A stretch of 64,000 bases of DNA from Streptomyces broussonetiae (GTDB lineage Bacteria > Actinomycetota > Actinomycetes > Streptomycetales > Streptomycetaceae). Below are positions 26,591 to 34,853 of this stretch, piece by piece. The first letter of the stretch is position 1. Every line of letters starts with the position of its first letter. The position numbers were made by a program, and so were the translations under genes. The stretch spans positions 5,890,001-5,954,000 of the forward strand of contig NZ_CP047020.1 in assembly GCF_009796285.1 (NCBI RefSeq), written 5' to 3'. The notes under the pieces were generated by a model. It had not been told where the DNA came from and searched no databases. It was given only the letters and a program-made list of their open reading frames with translations.

Positions 26591-27865
26591 CTAGAAGTAC
26601 GTACGGATGTAGTCGACGACCGTCCCGTCCGCCTCCGCGACCGGGATCAGCTGCCACTTGTCGAAGGACGTGCACGGGTGGGACAGACCGAGGCCGATCC
26701 AGTCACCGACCTCGAGGTCGGCGCCCGGCTCCGTGCGCAGCCAGGCGTGCTGGTCGGACAGCCCGGTCACGGTGATCCCGTCGGCCGGGCGCTCGACACC
26801 GCCTCGGCGTACCACCTGGGCGTCCGGCAGGTCCAGGTCGTAGGCGGCGTCGCGCTTGCCCGCGTTGGCGAAGGCCTGCTCGGGGGTGGGCCGGGAGACG
26901 ACCTGCGCCCACAGCCGGAAGGCGGGCTCCAGGGCGCCCTCCTCGGGGACCCGGGTGAAGGGGGTGATCCGGCGGTAGTGCCCGTCGTCGTGCGAGACGT
27001 ACGCGCCCGAGCGCAGCAGCTTGAGCACGGGCAGGGAGAGTTCGGGGATCTGCGCGAACACATCGGCCACCGCGTCGAACCAGGCGCTGCCGCCCGCGCT
27101 CACCACGATCTCCTGCGCGTCCGTGAAGCGTCCGTCCTTGTCGAACTCGACGGCGAGCGCCACCAGCCGGTGCAGGTACGAGTGCACCCGCTCCGGATCG
27201 GCCTGCGGCACCTCGCCCTCGTACCCGGCGACACCCACGAGCCGCAGCGTCGCTGCCGCGGCCACCGCGTCGGCGACGGCGCGGGCGTCGGCCTGCGTGC
27301 GCACGCCGGTACGGGCCCCGTCGCCCGCGCCCAGCTCCACGACGACGTCCACGGGCCGCGCGGAGCCGTTCAGGGCCGCGTCCATCAGCTGCACGCCGCG
27401 TACGGAGTCGACGTAGCAGACGAACCGGAAGTCCGGGTCGGCGGCCAGTTCGCCCGCGATCCAGCGCAGGGCCGGGGCGTCCACCAGCTCGTTGGCGAGG
27501 AAGACCCGCTGGACGCCGAACGCCCGGGCGACCCGCACCTGGTGGGGCACCGCCAGCGTGATGCCCCAGGCGCCGTGCTCGAGCTGGCGGTGGAAGAGCT
27601 GCGGGGCCATGGAGGTCTTGCCGTGCGGGGCGAAGGCGAGTCCGTGCCGGGCGGCGTACGTCTCCATGAGTGCCAGGTTGTGCTCCAGGCGCTCGGCGGA
27701 CAGCGCGAGGACGGGCGAGGCGAAGCCGTCGGCCTCGGCGAAGAGGTTACGGCGCTGGGCGGCCAGCTCGCCGACGGTGAGGCCGTCGGCGTCCGGCGGG
27801 AGGCCCTTGAAGCGGTGGTCGACGCGTTCCTCGGCCAGCCGGGCGAGCGCTTCGCTGCTGCTCAT
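26591..27865 (-). CDS. PLP-dependent amino acid deaminase, D-serine dehydratase/D-threonine aldolase fold
   Basis: A 424-residue enzyme of the alanine-racemase-like fold type III. Lys83 in APHGKTSMAP is the expected PLP Schiff-base lysine. The C-terminal LSHPCTSF supplies the His-x-Cys metal pair seen in DSD-type dehydratases. Enzymes of this group eliminate water or cleave beta-hydroxy D-amino acids, giving a keto acid through an enamine/imine. The start is ATG 27865 with GAGAGGGG upstream. It leads an operon with the deacylase and diverges from the kinase-IclR-RidA-GntP genes; RidA would deal with its imine product. D-glucosaminate or D-serine are candidate substrates. Confidence 0.85.
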   Translation of the reverse strand: MSSSEALARLAEERVDHRFKGLPPDADGLTVGELAAQRRNLFAEADGFASPVLALSAERLEHNLALMETYAARHGLAFAPHGKTSMAPQLFHRQLEHGAWGITLAVPHQVRVARAFGVQRVFLANELVDAPALRWIAGELAADPDFRFVCYVDSVRGVQLMDAALNGSARPVDVVVELGAGDGARTGVRTQADARAVADAVAAAATLRLVGVAGYEGEVPQADPERVHSYLHRLVALAVEFDKDGRFTDAQEIVVSAGGSAWFDAVADVFAQIPELSLPVLKLLRSGAYVSHDDGHYRRITPFTRVPEEGALEPAFRLWAQVVSRPTPEQAFANAGKRDAAYDLDLPDAQVVRRGGVERPADGITVTGLSDQHAWLRTEPGADLEVGDWIGLGLSHPCTSFDKWQLIPVAEADGTVVDYIRTYF

Positions 27866-27882
27866 GGAGCCCCTCTCTCGCC

Positions 27883-27899
27883 GTTGCATTCTCTGCAAC
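27883..27899. promoter_or_regulatory. Palindromic operator candidate for the IclR regulator
   Basis: GTTGCA-TTCTC-TGCAAC is a perfect 6-5-6 inverted repeat 17 bp upstream of the deaminase start. A related half-site run (ATTGCATGGATTGCTAA) lies at about 27903-27919. The site sits in the divergent promoter region of the two catabolic operons, one of which encodes an IclR-family protein. IclR proteins typically bind such short A/T-edged palindromes. Binding itself is inferred. Confidence 0.55.
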
Positions 27900-28066
27900 A
27901 GCCATTGCATGGATTGCTAACTGCTGTCTAACATCTCGCCGACACCGGGTCAACGGAGCCGTCACCCGGGCATCGGACAGGAGTCATCATCAACGACGCT
28001 GCTTACGCCTCGACCGTTGCGCACGACCGCGCGGACATCGCGGACGTCGGTGGCAGCGCGACTGCC

Positions 28067-29077
28067 GTGGACGTGGTGACACTCGGCGAGTCCATGGTCA
28101 CCTTCCTGCCCGGCCGCCCGGGCCGCCTCGCGGACGTGCCCTCCTTCGACCGCGCGATCGGCGGCGCCGAGTCCAACGTGGCCTGCGTCCTGGCCGCCGC
28201 CGGCCACACCGCCCGCTGGGTCGGCCGGGTCGGCGCGGACGGCTTCGGCGACCACCTGGTCGAGCGGATCGCCGCATACGGCGTCGACGTCACGTCCGTA
28301 CGCCGCGATCCTGCCCGCCCGACGGGCATCTACTTCCGCACGGCCGGCGACCGGGGCACGGGCGCGCACGAGGTGGCGTACTACCGGGCGGGCTCGGCGG
28401 CGTCGGCGATGAGCGCGGCGAACGTGGACCTCGCGGCGGTACGGGCGGGGCGGGTCCTGCATCTGTCGGGGATCACCGCCGCGCTGTCCGCCGACTGCCG
28501 TGCGCTGCTGGGCGAGCTGACGGCGCCTCGTGCGGACCGGCCGCTGCTGTCCTTCGACGTGAACCACCGGCCGGGTCTGTGGCGGACGGCCGAGGGCCCG
28601 CTGGTGCTGCTGGACCTCGCCCGGCGGGCGGACGTCGTCTTCGTGGGCGAGGACGAGGCGGCCCAGGCCTGGGGCATCACCGGGGGTCCGCGGGCCGTCC
28701 GGCAGGCGCTGCCGGAGCCGGCGGTGCTGGTGGTGAAGCAGGGCGCGAGCGGCGCGACGGCCTTCGACGGGCGCCGGCCGCCCGTCTTCGAACCGGCCCT
28801 GGACGTGGACGTCGTCGCCACCACCGGTGCCGGAGACGCCTTCGCCGCAGGCTTCCTCTCCGGCACCCTGCGCGACCTCCCCCTCAAGTCCCGCCTCCGC
28901 CACGGCCACCTCTTCGCCGCGGCGGCCCTCACCACCCCCGGCGACCTGGCCGCACCCCCCGCCCGGGACCACGCCGACCGCCTGACCACCCTCGACGACA
29001 CCGCATGGGGGAGACTTCGACTCGGCCCCGGCTGGACGCAAGCCGACGTGGCCGAGGAGGAGGCGAACACCCCATGA
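28067..29077 (+). CDS. PfkB-family sugar kinase, 2-keto-3-deoxygluconate kinase-like
   Basis: A 336-residue ribokinase-fold kinase. It shows GESMVTFLP, the substrate glycines of IGGAESNVACVLA, the KDG-kinase-like DVNHRPGLW, and the catalytic anion-hole motif TTGAGDAFAAGF with Asp as base. Members phosphorylate 2-keto-3-deoxygluconate or related sugars with ATP. The start is uncertain. GTG 28067 has no ribosome-binding site. An AGGAG at 27979-27983 lies 5 nt before an in-frame ATC (27989), giving a coherent 26-residue extension with no stop. The end overlaps the IclR gene as ATGA. Confidence 0.85.
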   Translation: MDVVTLGESMVTFLPGRPGRLADVPSFDRAIGGAESNVACVLAAAGHTARWVGRVGADGFGDHLVERIAAYGVDVTSVRRDPARPTGIYFRTAGDRGTGAHEVAYYRAGSAASAMSAANVDLAAVRAGRVLHLSGITAALSADCRALLGELTAPRADRPLLSFDVNHRPGLWRTAEGPLVLLDLARRADVVFVGEDEAAQAWGITGGPRAVRQALPEPAVLVVKQGASGATAFDGRRPPVFEPALDVDVVATTGAGDAFAAGFLSGTLRDLPLKSRLRHGHLFAAAALTTPGDLAAPPARDHADRLTTLDDTAWGRLRLGPGWTQADVAEEEANTP

Positions 29078-29847
29078 GTCAGACCGTCGACCGCGCCCTG
29101 AGCATCCTGCCGCTGCTCGCCGAGGGCCCCGCCGACCTCGGGCAGGTCGCCGACCGCCTGGGCGTCCACAAGTCCACGGCGCTACGACTCCTGCGCACCC
29201 TGCACGAGCACGGTCTGGTCTACCGCCAGTCCGACCAGCGCTACCGCCTCGGCGCCCGCCTCTTCGCCCTCGCCCAGGAGGCGATGGAGAACCTCGACAT
29301 CCGCGAGATCGCCCACCCCCACCTCGTACGGCTCAACGAGGCCTGCGGCCACACCGTGCACCTCGCCGTCCACGAGGAGAACGAGGTCCTCTACATCGAC
29401 AAGGTGGAGAGCCGCTACCCGGTCCGCATGTACTCGAGGATCGGCAAGCCCGTCGCCATCACCGTCGCGGCCGTGGCCAAGCTCCTCCTCGCCGACCTCC
29501 CCGAACCCGAGCGCCGCACCCTCGCGGACCAGCTCGACTACCCCCTGTACACGGCCCGTTCGACCCCCAACGCCCCTGCCTTCCTGCGGGAGTTGGAGCA
29601 GGTGCGCGAACAGGGCTGGGCCACCGACCTCGGTGGCCACGAGGAGTCCATCAACTGCGTCGCCGCCCCCATCCGCGGCGCCGACGGCCGGGTGGTCGCC
29701 GCGATGTCGGTGTCCGCGCCGAACGTGGTCGTCACCGCCGAGGAACTCCTCACCCTGCTCCCGCAGGTCCGCCGTACCGCGGACGCGATCAGCGGCGAGT
29801 ACTCCGGAAGAACGCCGGTGACGGACCCCACGAGGGACCCGTCATGA
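29074..29847 (+). CDS. IclR-family transcriptional regulator
   Basis: A 257-residue regulator with an N-terminal winged helix (VDRALSILPLLAEG, LGVHKSTALRLLRTL as recognition helix) and a C-terminal GAF-like effector domain (about 80-245; ESRYPVRMYSRIGKP, ESINCVAAPIRG). Family members usually sense the pathway metabolite and control the neighbouring catabolic operon. The ATGA overlap with the kinase gene couples their translation. The palindrome at 27883-27899 is the likely binding site. Confidence 0.92.
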   Translation: MSQTVDRALSILPLLAEGPADLGQVADRLGVHKSTALRLLRTLHEHGLVYRQSDQRYRLGARLFALAQEAMENLDIREIAHPHLVRLNEACGHTVHLAVHEENEVLYIDKVESRYPVRMYSRIGKPVAITVAAVAKLLLADLPEPERRTLADQLDYPLYTARSTPNAPAFLRELEQVREQGWATDLGGHEESINCVAAPIRGADGRVVAAMSVSAPNVVVTAEELLTLLPQVRRTADAISGEYSGRTPVTDPTRDPS

Positions 29848-29893
29848 CCGGCCGCAACCGATCATGACCGACAAGGACCGACAAGGATCCCGT

Positions 29894-30304
29894 ATGACCG
29901 AGAAGATCGCCCTCACCCCCAAGACCCACACCACCCCGCCCGCGAAGTTCTCGCACGGCGTGAAGAAGGGCAACATCCTCCAGGTCGCCGGCCAGGTCGG
30001 CTTCCTGCCCGCCGAGGACGGCAAGCCCCCGACGCCGGCCGGCCCCACCCTGCGCGAGCAGACCCTGCAGACCCTCGCCAACGTCAGGGCGATCCTCGTG
30101 GAGGGCGGCGCGAGCTGGGACGACGTGATGATGATCCGCGTCTATCTGACGGACGTGGACCACTTCGCCGAGATGAACGAGATCTACAACAGCTACTTCG
30201 AGGAGCAGGGGCTCACCCAGCCGCCCGCCGCCCGGACCACGGTCTACGTCGGTCTCCCGGCCGGCCTCCTCATCGAGATCGACGCGCTCGCCGTCCTCGG
30301 CTGA
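29894..30304 (+). CDS. RidA-family enamine/imine deaminase
   Basis: A 136-residue Rid protein starting at ATG 29894, with AAGGA 7 nt upstream; an in-frame ATG at 29864 would add ten residues. The fold signatures are GNILQVAGQVGF near the N-terminus, RVYLTDVDHF and the conserved C-terminal PPARTTVYVGLP with the Arg that binds the imino acid carboxylate. RidA hydrolyses reactive enamines released by PLP dehydratases and deaminases. Its place here, beside a PLP deaminase, fits protection of that step. Confidence 0.92.
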   Translation: MTEKIALTPKTHTTPPAKFSHGVKKGNILQVAGQVGFLPAEDGKPPTPAGPTLREQTLQTLANVRAILVEGGASWDDVMMIRVYLTDVDHFAEMNEIYNSYFEEQGLTQPPAARTTVYVGLPAGLLIEIDALAVLG

Positions 30305-30336
30305 GGACCCCTCACCTTCCTCACCCCGTACGTCCG

Positions 30337-30372
30337 TCACGGCACGGCACCTTCAAGGGTGCCGTGCCGTGA
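30337..30372 (+). terminator. Strong hairpin between ridA-type gene and gntP
   Basis: TCACGGCACGGCACC (30337-30351) pairs perfectly over 15 bp with GGTGCCGTGCCGTGA (30358-30372), with a 6-nt loop. It could terminate or attenuate transcription, so the permease gene downstream may have reduced or separate expression. Confidence 0.65.
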
Positions 30373-30418
30373 TCCCCCCTGCCCGAAAGCACGATGCATT
30401 TAAGAAGAGGACCCCCGT

Positions 30419-31900
30419 ATGTCCTTCTACGCCGCCGCAAGCACCACCACCCCACCGCCACCACCCCACACCGGAGGCCTGCTCCTCCTCCTGGACGGCA
30501 CCCCCGGACTCCTCACCATCGCCGGGATAGGCATAGCCCTGCTGCTCTTCCTGATCATCAAGGTCAGGCTGCAGCCCTTCGTGGCCCTCCTCGCCGTATC
30601 CATCGCCGTGGGCCTGCTGGCCGGCCTCTCGGTCACCGAACTGTTCGGCACCGTCCAGAGCTCCAGCGCCGTCTCCACCATCGAGTCCGGCATGGGCGGC
30701 ATCCTCGGCCACGTCTCGATCATCATCGGCCTCGGCACCATGCTGGGCGCGATCCTGGAGGTCAGCGGAGGCGCGGAGGTACTGGCCGCGCGGCTGTTGT
30801 CCCTGTTCGGCGAGAAGCGCGCCCCTCTCGCGATGGGCCTGACGGGCCTGATCTTCGGCATCCCGGTCTTCTTCGACGTGGGCATCTTCGTCCTGGCGCC
30901 GCTCGTCTACGCGGCGGCCAAGCGCGGTGGCAGGTCGATCCTCCTGTACTGCCTGCCCCTGCTCGCCGGCCTCTCCATGACCCACGCCTTCCTGCCGCCG
31001 CACCCGGGCCCGGTCGCCGCGGCCGCACTGCTGCACGTCCAACTCGGCTGGGTCATCCTCATGGGCATCGTCTGCGGCATCCCCGCCGTCCTGGCCGCAT
31101 GGGGCTTCTCCGCCTGGATCGGCCGGCGGATCTTCGTCGCGGTACCGCAGGACATGGTCGAGGCGGCCGAGGAGGCCAAGCGGGCTGTCGTGGCGGAGCA
31201 GCGCGCGCAGGGCGTGGCACCGCAGGAGAGTCCGGTACCGCTCGCCACGGTCCTGGGCATCATCGGTACGCCCCTGGTCCTGATCCTCGCCGCGACCTTC
31301 TCCTCGATCGCCCTGGACCCGTCGCCCACCCGCTCGGTCCTGCAGTTCTTCGGCAGCCCCTTCGTCGCCCTCACGATCGCGCTGCTCATGGCCTACTACC
31401 TGCTCGGCATCCGCCGCGGCTGGTCCCGCAAGTCCCTGGAGTCGGTGTCGACCTCGTCCCTGAAGCCGGTCGGCAACATCCTGCTGGTCGTCGGCGCGGG
31501 CGGGATCTTCGGCGCCGTACTGAAGGCGAGCGGGGTGGCCCAGGCCCTGTCGGACACGTTCCACGGCGTGGGCCTCCCGGTGATCGTGCTCGCCTACCTG
31601 ATCTCGCTGGTCCTGCGGGTGGCGCAGGGCTCGGCGACGGTGGCGATCGTGACGACGGCAGGCATCGTGGCACCGCTGCTGACGGCCGGCCACCACTCCC
31701 AGGCCTTCGTGGCCCTGGTCATCATGGCGATCTCGGCGGGCTCCATCTTCGCCTCGCACGTGAACGACGGCGGCTTCTGGATGGTGGCCAAGTACTTCGG
31801 CATCAGCGAACGCGACACGCTCAGGACCTGGACGGTCCTGGAGTCGGTGCTGTCGGTGGCGGGGTTCGCGGTGGCGGCGGTGGTGAGCTTGTTCGTGTGA
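30419..31900 (+). CDS. GntP-family gluconate/sugar-acid permease
   Basis: A 493-residue polytopic permease with the GntP features: an N-terminal pair of helices with IIKVRLQPFVALL, GGILGHVSIIIGLG, the conserved loop GIPVFFDVGIFVLAPL, and HPGPVAAA. About twelve helices are visible. GntP proteins import gluconate and related aldonates by proton symport. Within this cluster it is the uptake system for the acid degraded by the deacylase, deaminase and kinase. The ribosome-binding site AAGAGGA lies about 9 nt before ATG 30419. Confidence 0.92.
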   Translation: MSFYAAASTTTPPPPPHTGGLLLLLDGTPGLLTIAGIGIALLLFLIIKVRLQPFVALLAVSIAVGLLAGLSVTELFGTVQSSSAVSTIESGMGGILGHVSIIIGLGTMLGAILEVSGGAEVLAARLLSLFGEKRAPLAMGLTGLIFGIPVFFDVGIFVLAPLVYAAAKRGGRSILLYCLPLLAGLSMTHAFLPPHPGPVAAAALLHVQLGWVILMGIVCGIPAVLAAWGFSAWIGRRIFVAVPQDMVEAAEEAKRAVVAEQRAQGVAPQESPVPLATVLGIIGTPLVLILAATFSSIALDPSPTRSVLQFFGSPFVALTIALLMAYYLLGIRRGWSRKSLESVSTSSLKPVGNILLVVGAGGIFGAVLKASGVAQALSDTFHGVGLPVIVLAYLISLVLRVAQGSATVAIVTTAGIVAPLLTAGHHSQAFVALVIMAISAGSIFASHVNDGGFWMVAKYFGISERDTLRTWTVLESVLSVAGFAVAAVVSLFV

Positions 31901-31973
31901 ACGTGACGTGAGTGAAACCGGGGATGGGCGGGCTGACTGGTTCCGGCACAGGGAAGTCGTCCATACTTCCGCC

Positions 31974-32552
31974 GTGGAGCAGCGCACAGGAGCGAGCAGC
32001 AAGCCGTCGAAGGCCGAGCCGTTGAAGACGGAGCCCGTGACGGGCGCCGGTTTCGATCCGGCCTTCATCCCCGGGCTCACGGCCCCGGCGAAGTCCGACG
32101 AGTCCGCTTCCGCCGAGCCGGCGTCCGCCGAGCGGGAAGCGGCGGAGCCGGAGGAGGTGGAGGAGGCCGAGGCGTCGGTACGGCCCGAGGAGCCCGCGGA
32201 GGCCGAAGACGCGGACGAGGGTGCGCAGGAGGACGGCCCCGTCTTCGAGGCGTCCGACCGCCGCGCGAAGATCGTGGCCGACCGCAAGGGCGTCCGCCTT
32301 CGCCTGGACGAGGAGTCCTGCGAGTTCCGCTGGGACGAGATCGCGGCGGTCGAGACGGAGTCCCCCCGCTTCGGCAGGCGTTTCACGATCACGGTCCACA
32401 CGCCCGACCGCCGCTGGTACCCGATCGAGATCGAGGCCACGACGAAGGCCCGCTTCAAGGAGTGGGACGAGCAGCTGGACGCGGTGCTGGACGCGTACTT
32501 CGAGGAAGGCGCGGAAGAAACCGCGAAGGAAGCCGGGACGCAAGCCGAGTGA
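31974..32552 (+). CDS. Hypothetical protein with acidic N-terminus and PH-like C-terminus
   Basis: I set the start at GTG 31974 (192 residues). A CATACT hexamer ends 6 nt before it, so a leaderless message is possible; GTG 31908 is an alternative. Residues 1-95 are low-complexity, rich in Glu, Ala and Pro. The C-terminal 85 residues form a compact beta-rich domain ending in a helix (RKGVRLRLDEES, FRWDEIAAVE, WYPIEIEATT, FKEWDEQLDAVLDAYF) that looks like a small PH-type fold. I know no function. Confidence 0.65.
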   Translation: MEQRTGASSKPSKAEPLKTEPVTGAGFDPAFIPGLTAPAKSDESASAEPASAEREAAEPEEVEEAEASVRPEEPAEAEDADEGAQEDGPVFEASDRRAKIVADRKGVRLRLDEESCEFRWDEIAAVETESPRFGRRFTITVHTPDRRWYPIEIEATTKARFKEWDEQLDAVLDAYFEEGAEETAKEAGTQAE

Positions 32553-32684
32553 GCGAGGCGGGCGGCGGACCCCTACCGGGCGCGGATCCCTTGCACATGC
32601 GCACCCTTGAGGGCGTCGAGGAAGGGCCCGAAGGCGGCGACGGCACAGGCGAGGGTGGCTCGACCCCCGCCTACCCCACTGACG

Positions 32685-32717
32685 ACGACGCCCGGACCCC
32701 CAGGGTCCGGGCGTCGT
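32685..32717. terminator. Bidirectional terminator before the chitinase gene
   Basis: ACGACGCCCGGACCC (32685-32699) and GGGTCCGGGCGTCGT (32703-32717) form a perfect 15-bp stem with a 3-nt loop, between convergent genes. The remaining intergenic sequence (32553-32745) shows nothing else. Confidence 0.8.
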
Positions 32718-32745
32718 GTCACTCGGTCATCGGCCGCGTCTCACC

Positions 32746-34482
32746 TCACGGCAGCGCATGCACATGCGCCCCCACCGAGTTCGACCACGCGTTGCCCGCC
32801 GACGCGTCCCAGTTGGTCGACCAGGTCATCGCGCCCCTGAGGTCCGGATACGTCTTCGACGGCTTGAAGGAGCCGCAGTTCGTGCCGGCCGTCAGGCAGT
32901 CCAGGGCGTTGTTCACCACGGTGGGGGAGACGTAGCCGCTGCCCGCCGCGCTCGTCGAGGCCGGCAGGCCGAGGCCCACCTGGGAGGGGGAGAGGCCGCC
33001 CTGGAGCTGGATGCAGGCCAGCGCCGTGAGGAAGTCGACCGAGCCCTGGCTGTAGACCTTGCCGTCGCAGCCCAGCATGGAACCGCTGTTGTAGTACTGC
33101 ATGTTGACGACGGTCAGGATGTCCTTCACGTTCAGCGCCGTCTGGAAGTAGGAGTTCGACGTCGACTGCATGTCGATCGTCTGCGGGGCCATCGTGATGA
33201 TCAGGGAGGAGCCCGCCTTGGCCGACAGCGCGCGCAGCGCCTGCGTCATGTACGTCGCGTTGAGGCCGTTCTCCAGGTCGATGTCGACGCCGTCGAAGCC
33301 GTATGTCTGCATCAGGGAGTAGACGGAGTCGGCGAAGTTCGTCGCCGACGCCGAGTCGCTCACCGAGATGGTGCCGTTCTGGCCGCCGATCGAGACGACG
33401 ACCTTCTTGCCGGCCGCCTGCTTCGCCTTGATGTCCGCCTTGAACTGGTCGACCGTGTATCCGTTCAGTCCGGCCGAGTCCAGGTTGAAGGTCACCGCGC
33501 CCGGCGTCGAGGTCGCGTCCGCGAACGCCACCGCGATGATGTCGTACGACGACGGGACGTCCGACAGCTTCTGCACCGCGGCGCCGTTGTTGAAGTTCTG
33601 CCAGTAGCCGGTCACCGCGTGCTTGGGCAGCGCTCCGCCGGTGCCGCCGCCGCTCGAGCCGGAGGACGTCGTCGCCGTCACCGCCGTCGACTTCGCCGAC
33701 TCGCCCGCCGCGTTCGTCGCCGTCACCTGGTAGGAGTAGGAGGTGGAGGCCGACAGGCCGGTCAGGGTCGCCGAGGTTCCCGTCACCGCCGTGACCTTCG
33801 TGCCGTCCTGGTAGACGTTGTAGCCCGTCGCGCCCGACGCCGGGGACCAGGACAGGGAGGCCGAGGAGGACGTCGTGGCCGACACGGCGAGGCCCGTCGG
33901 GGTCGCCGGGACCGTGGGCACCGGGTCGCCGCCTCCGCCGCCGTCGGGTCCGTAGACCGAGACGTCGTCGGCGTAGTACGCGGCCTGGCCGTACCACCCG
34001 TGGGTGTACACCGTGACCGACGTCGTCGACGCGCCCGTCGTGAACGTCGTCGACAGCTGTTTCCAGGCGGACGTGTCCGGCGTCCAGGTCGACACGTCCG
34101 TCGTACCGGTGCCCGTCACGCCCAGGTAGGAGTAGCCGCCCTGCACCCATGCGCTCAGCGTGTACGTCGAGTTGGGCTGGACAGCGACCGTCTGGGTGCA
34201 CTGGGCGTCGTCCTGGCCGGCAGGGGTCGCCCTGAGTGCCGACGCGCCGCCGTGGACCGGGGAGGAGACGGTCGTGCCGCTGCCCGCCGTGCACGTCCAG
34301 TCGGCCAGGCCCGACTCGAAGCCCGCGTTCTTGACGTTGTTCACGTCCGCCGCGGAGGCGGGGGCGGCCGCCGCCGTGAGGCCCGCCACCGAGAGGGCCA
34401 GGGCCGTGGCGGCCGACCACAGGGTGATGCGCCGTCTGCCGGGCCGGTGTCTGGGTATGCCTGCGTCTGGTGCGCGGTCCAC
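32746..34482 (-). CDS. Secreted family 18 chitinase
   Basis: A 578-residue secreted enzyme. A signal peptide (ends near APASAA, residue 45) precedes a carbohydrate-binding domain (about 46-180), a Gly-rich linker and a fibronectin type III domain (about 195-278). The GH18 catalytic barrel (about 290-575) carries SIGGQNG and DGVDIDLE, with Glu404 as the general acid. It hydrolyses chitin to oligosaccharides outside the cell. The start is GTG 34482 with GGAGG 6 nt upstream. Two GGTCCAGACC boxes around the promoter point to DasR-type regulation. It lies close to a candidate amino-sugar-acid cluster. Confidence 0.95.
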   Translation of the reverse strand: MDRAPDAGIPRHRPGRRRITLWSAATALALSVAGLTAAAAPASAADVNNVKNAGFESGLADWTCTAGSGTTVSSPVHGGASALRATPAGQDDAQCTQTVAVQPNSTYTLSAWVQGGYSYLGVTGTGTTDVSTWTPDTSAWKQLSTTFTTGASTTSVTVYTHGWYGQAAYYADDVSVYGPDGGGGGDPVPTVPATPTGLAVSATTSSSASLSWSPASGATGYNVYQDGTKVTAVTGTSATLTGLSASTSYSYQVTATNAAGESAKSTAVTATTSSGSSGGGTGGALPKHAVTGYWQNFNNGAAVQKLSDVPSSYDIIAVAFADATSTPGAVTFNLDSAGLNGYTVDQFKADIKAKQAAGKKVVVSIGGQNGTISVSDSASATNFADSVYSLMQTYGFDGVDIDLENGLNATYMTQALRALSAKAGSSLIITMAPQTIDMQSTSNSYFQTALNVKDILTVVNMQYYNSGSMLGCDGKVYSQGSVDFLTALACIQLQGGLSPSQVGLGLPASTSAAGSGYVSPTVVNNALDCLTAGTNCGSFKPSKTYPDLRGAMTWSTNWDASAGNAWSNSVGAHVHALP

Positions 34483-34604
34483 TGGGGCCTCCGGGGAAGG
34501 GGAGTTCGGCGAGCATGCCGTTGCGGAATGGGGAGGGGGGAAGAAGGGGAGAGGGAAAAGGGGGAGGACGGAGAGGGATGGTGGCCATCGCTGTGCCGTA
34601 CAAG

Positions 34605-34644
34605 TTGGTCCAGACCAATTCGGGTGTCAAGAGGTCCAGACCAA
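34605..34644 (-). promoter_or_regulatory. Chitinase promoter with paired DasR-like boxes
   Basis: TTGGTCCAGACCAA (34605-34618, a near-palindrome) and GAGGTCCAGACCAA (34631-34644) share the core GGTCCAGACC with a 26-bp period. They flank a perfect TTGACA -35 hexamer read on the minus strand (34625-34630). Similar direct repeats control streptomycete chitinase genes, and the box resembles the DasR consensus (TGGTCTAGACCA). The -10 element is less clear. The leader to GTG 34482 would be about 100 nt; 34645-34853 holds nothing else. Confidence 0.75.
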
Positions 34645-34853
34645 AATCCTCTGCGTGCCGTCGCTCAACCTGTCCTGTTTTGGCGGGACTTGTTCGGGGC
34701 CTGCGCGCAGAGAGTTCCACGCGAGCTTCACAAACGCTGTTCTCCGGCCATACGGCCGTGGATACAGTGCTCAGGTAGTCACGCAGTGAAGTCGTCCCGG
34801 CGTACGGGAGTTACCCCGGACGGTCGGCGGGTGTGAAGAGCGGGGAGCTGCGC

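Noticed and set aside
25244..27931. An 895-codon plus-strand frame across the deacylase and deaminase genes
   Set aside because: It spans two clear minus-strand genes and their intergenic gap and has no recognisable domain.
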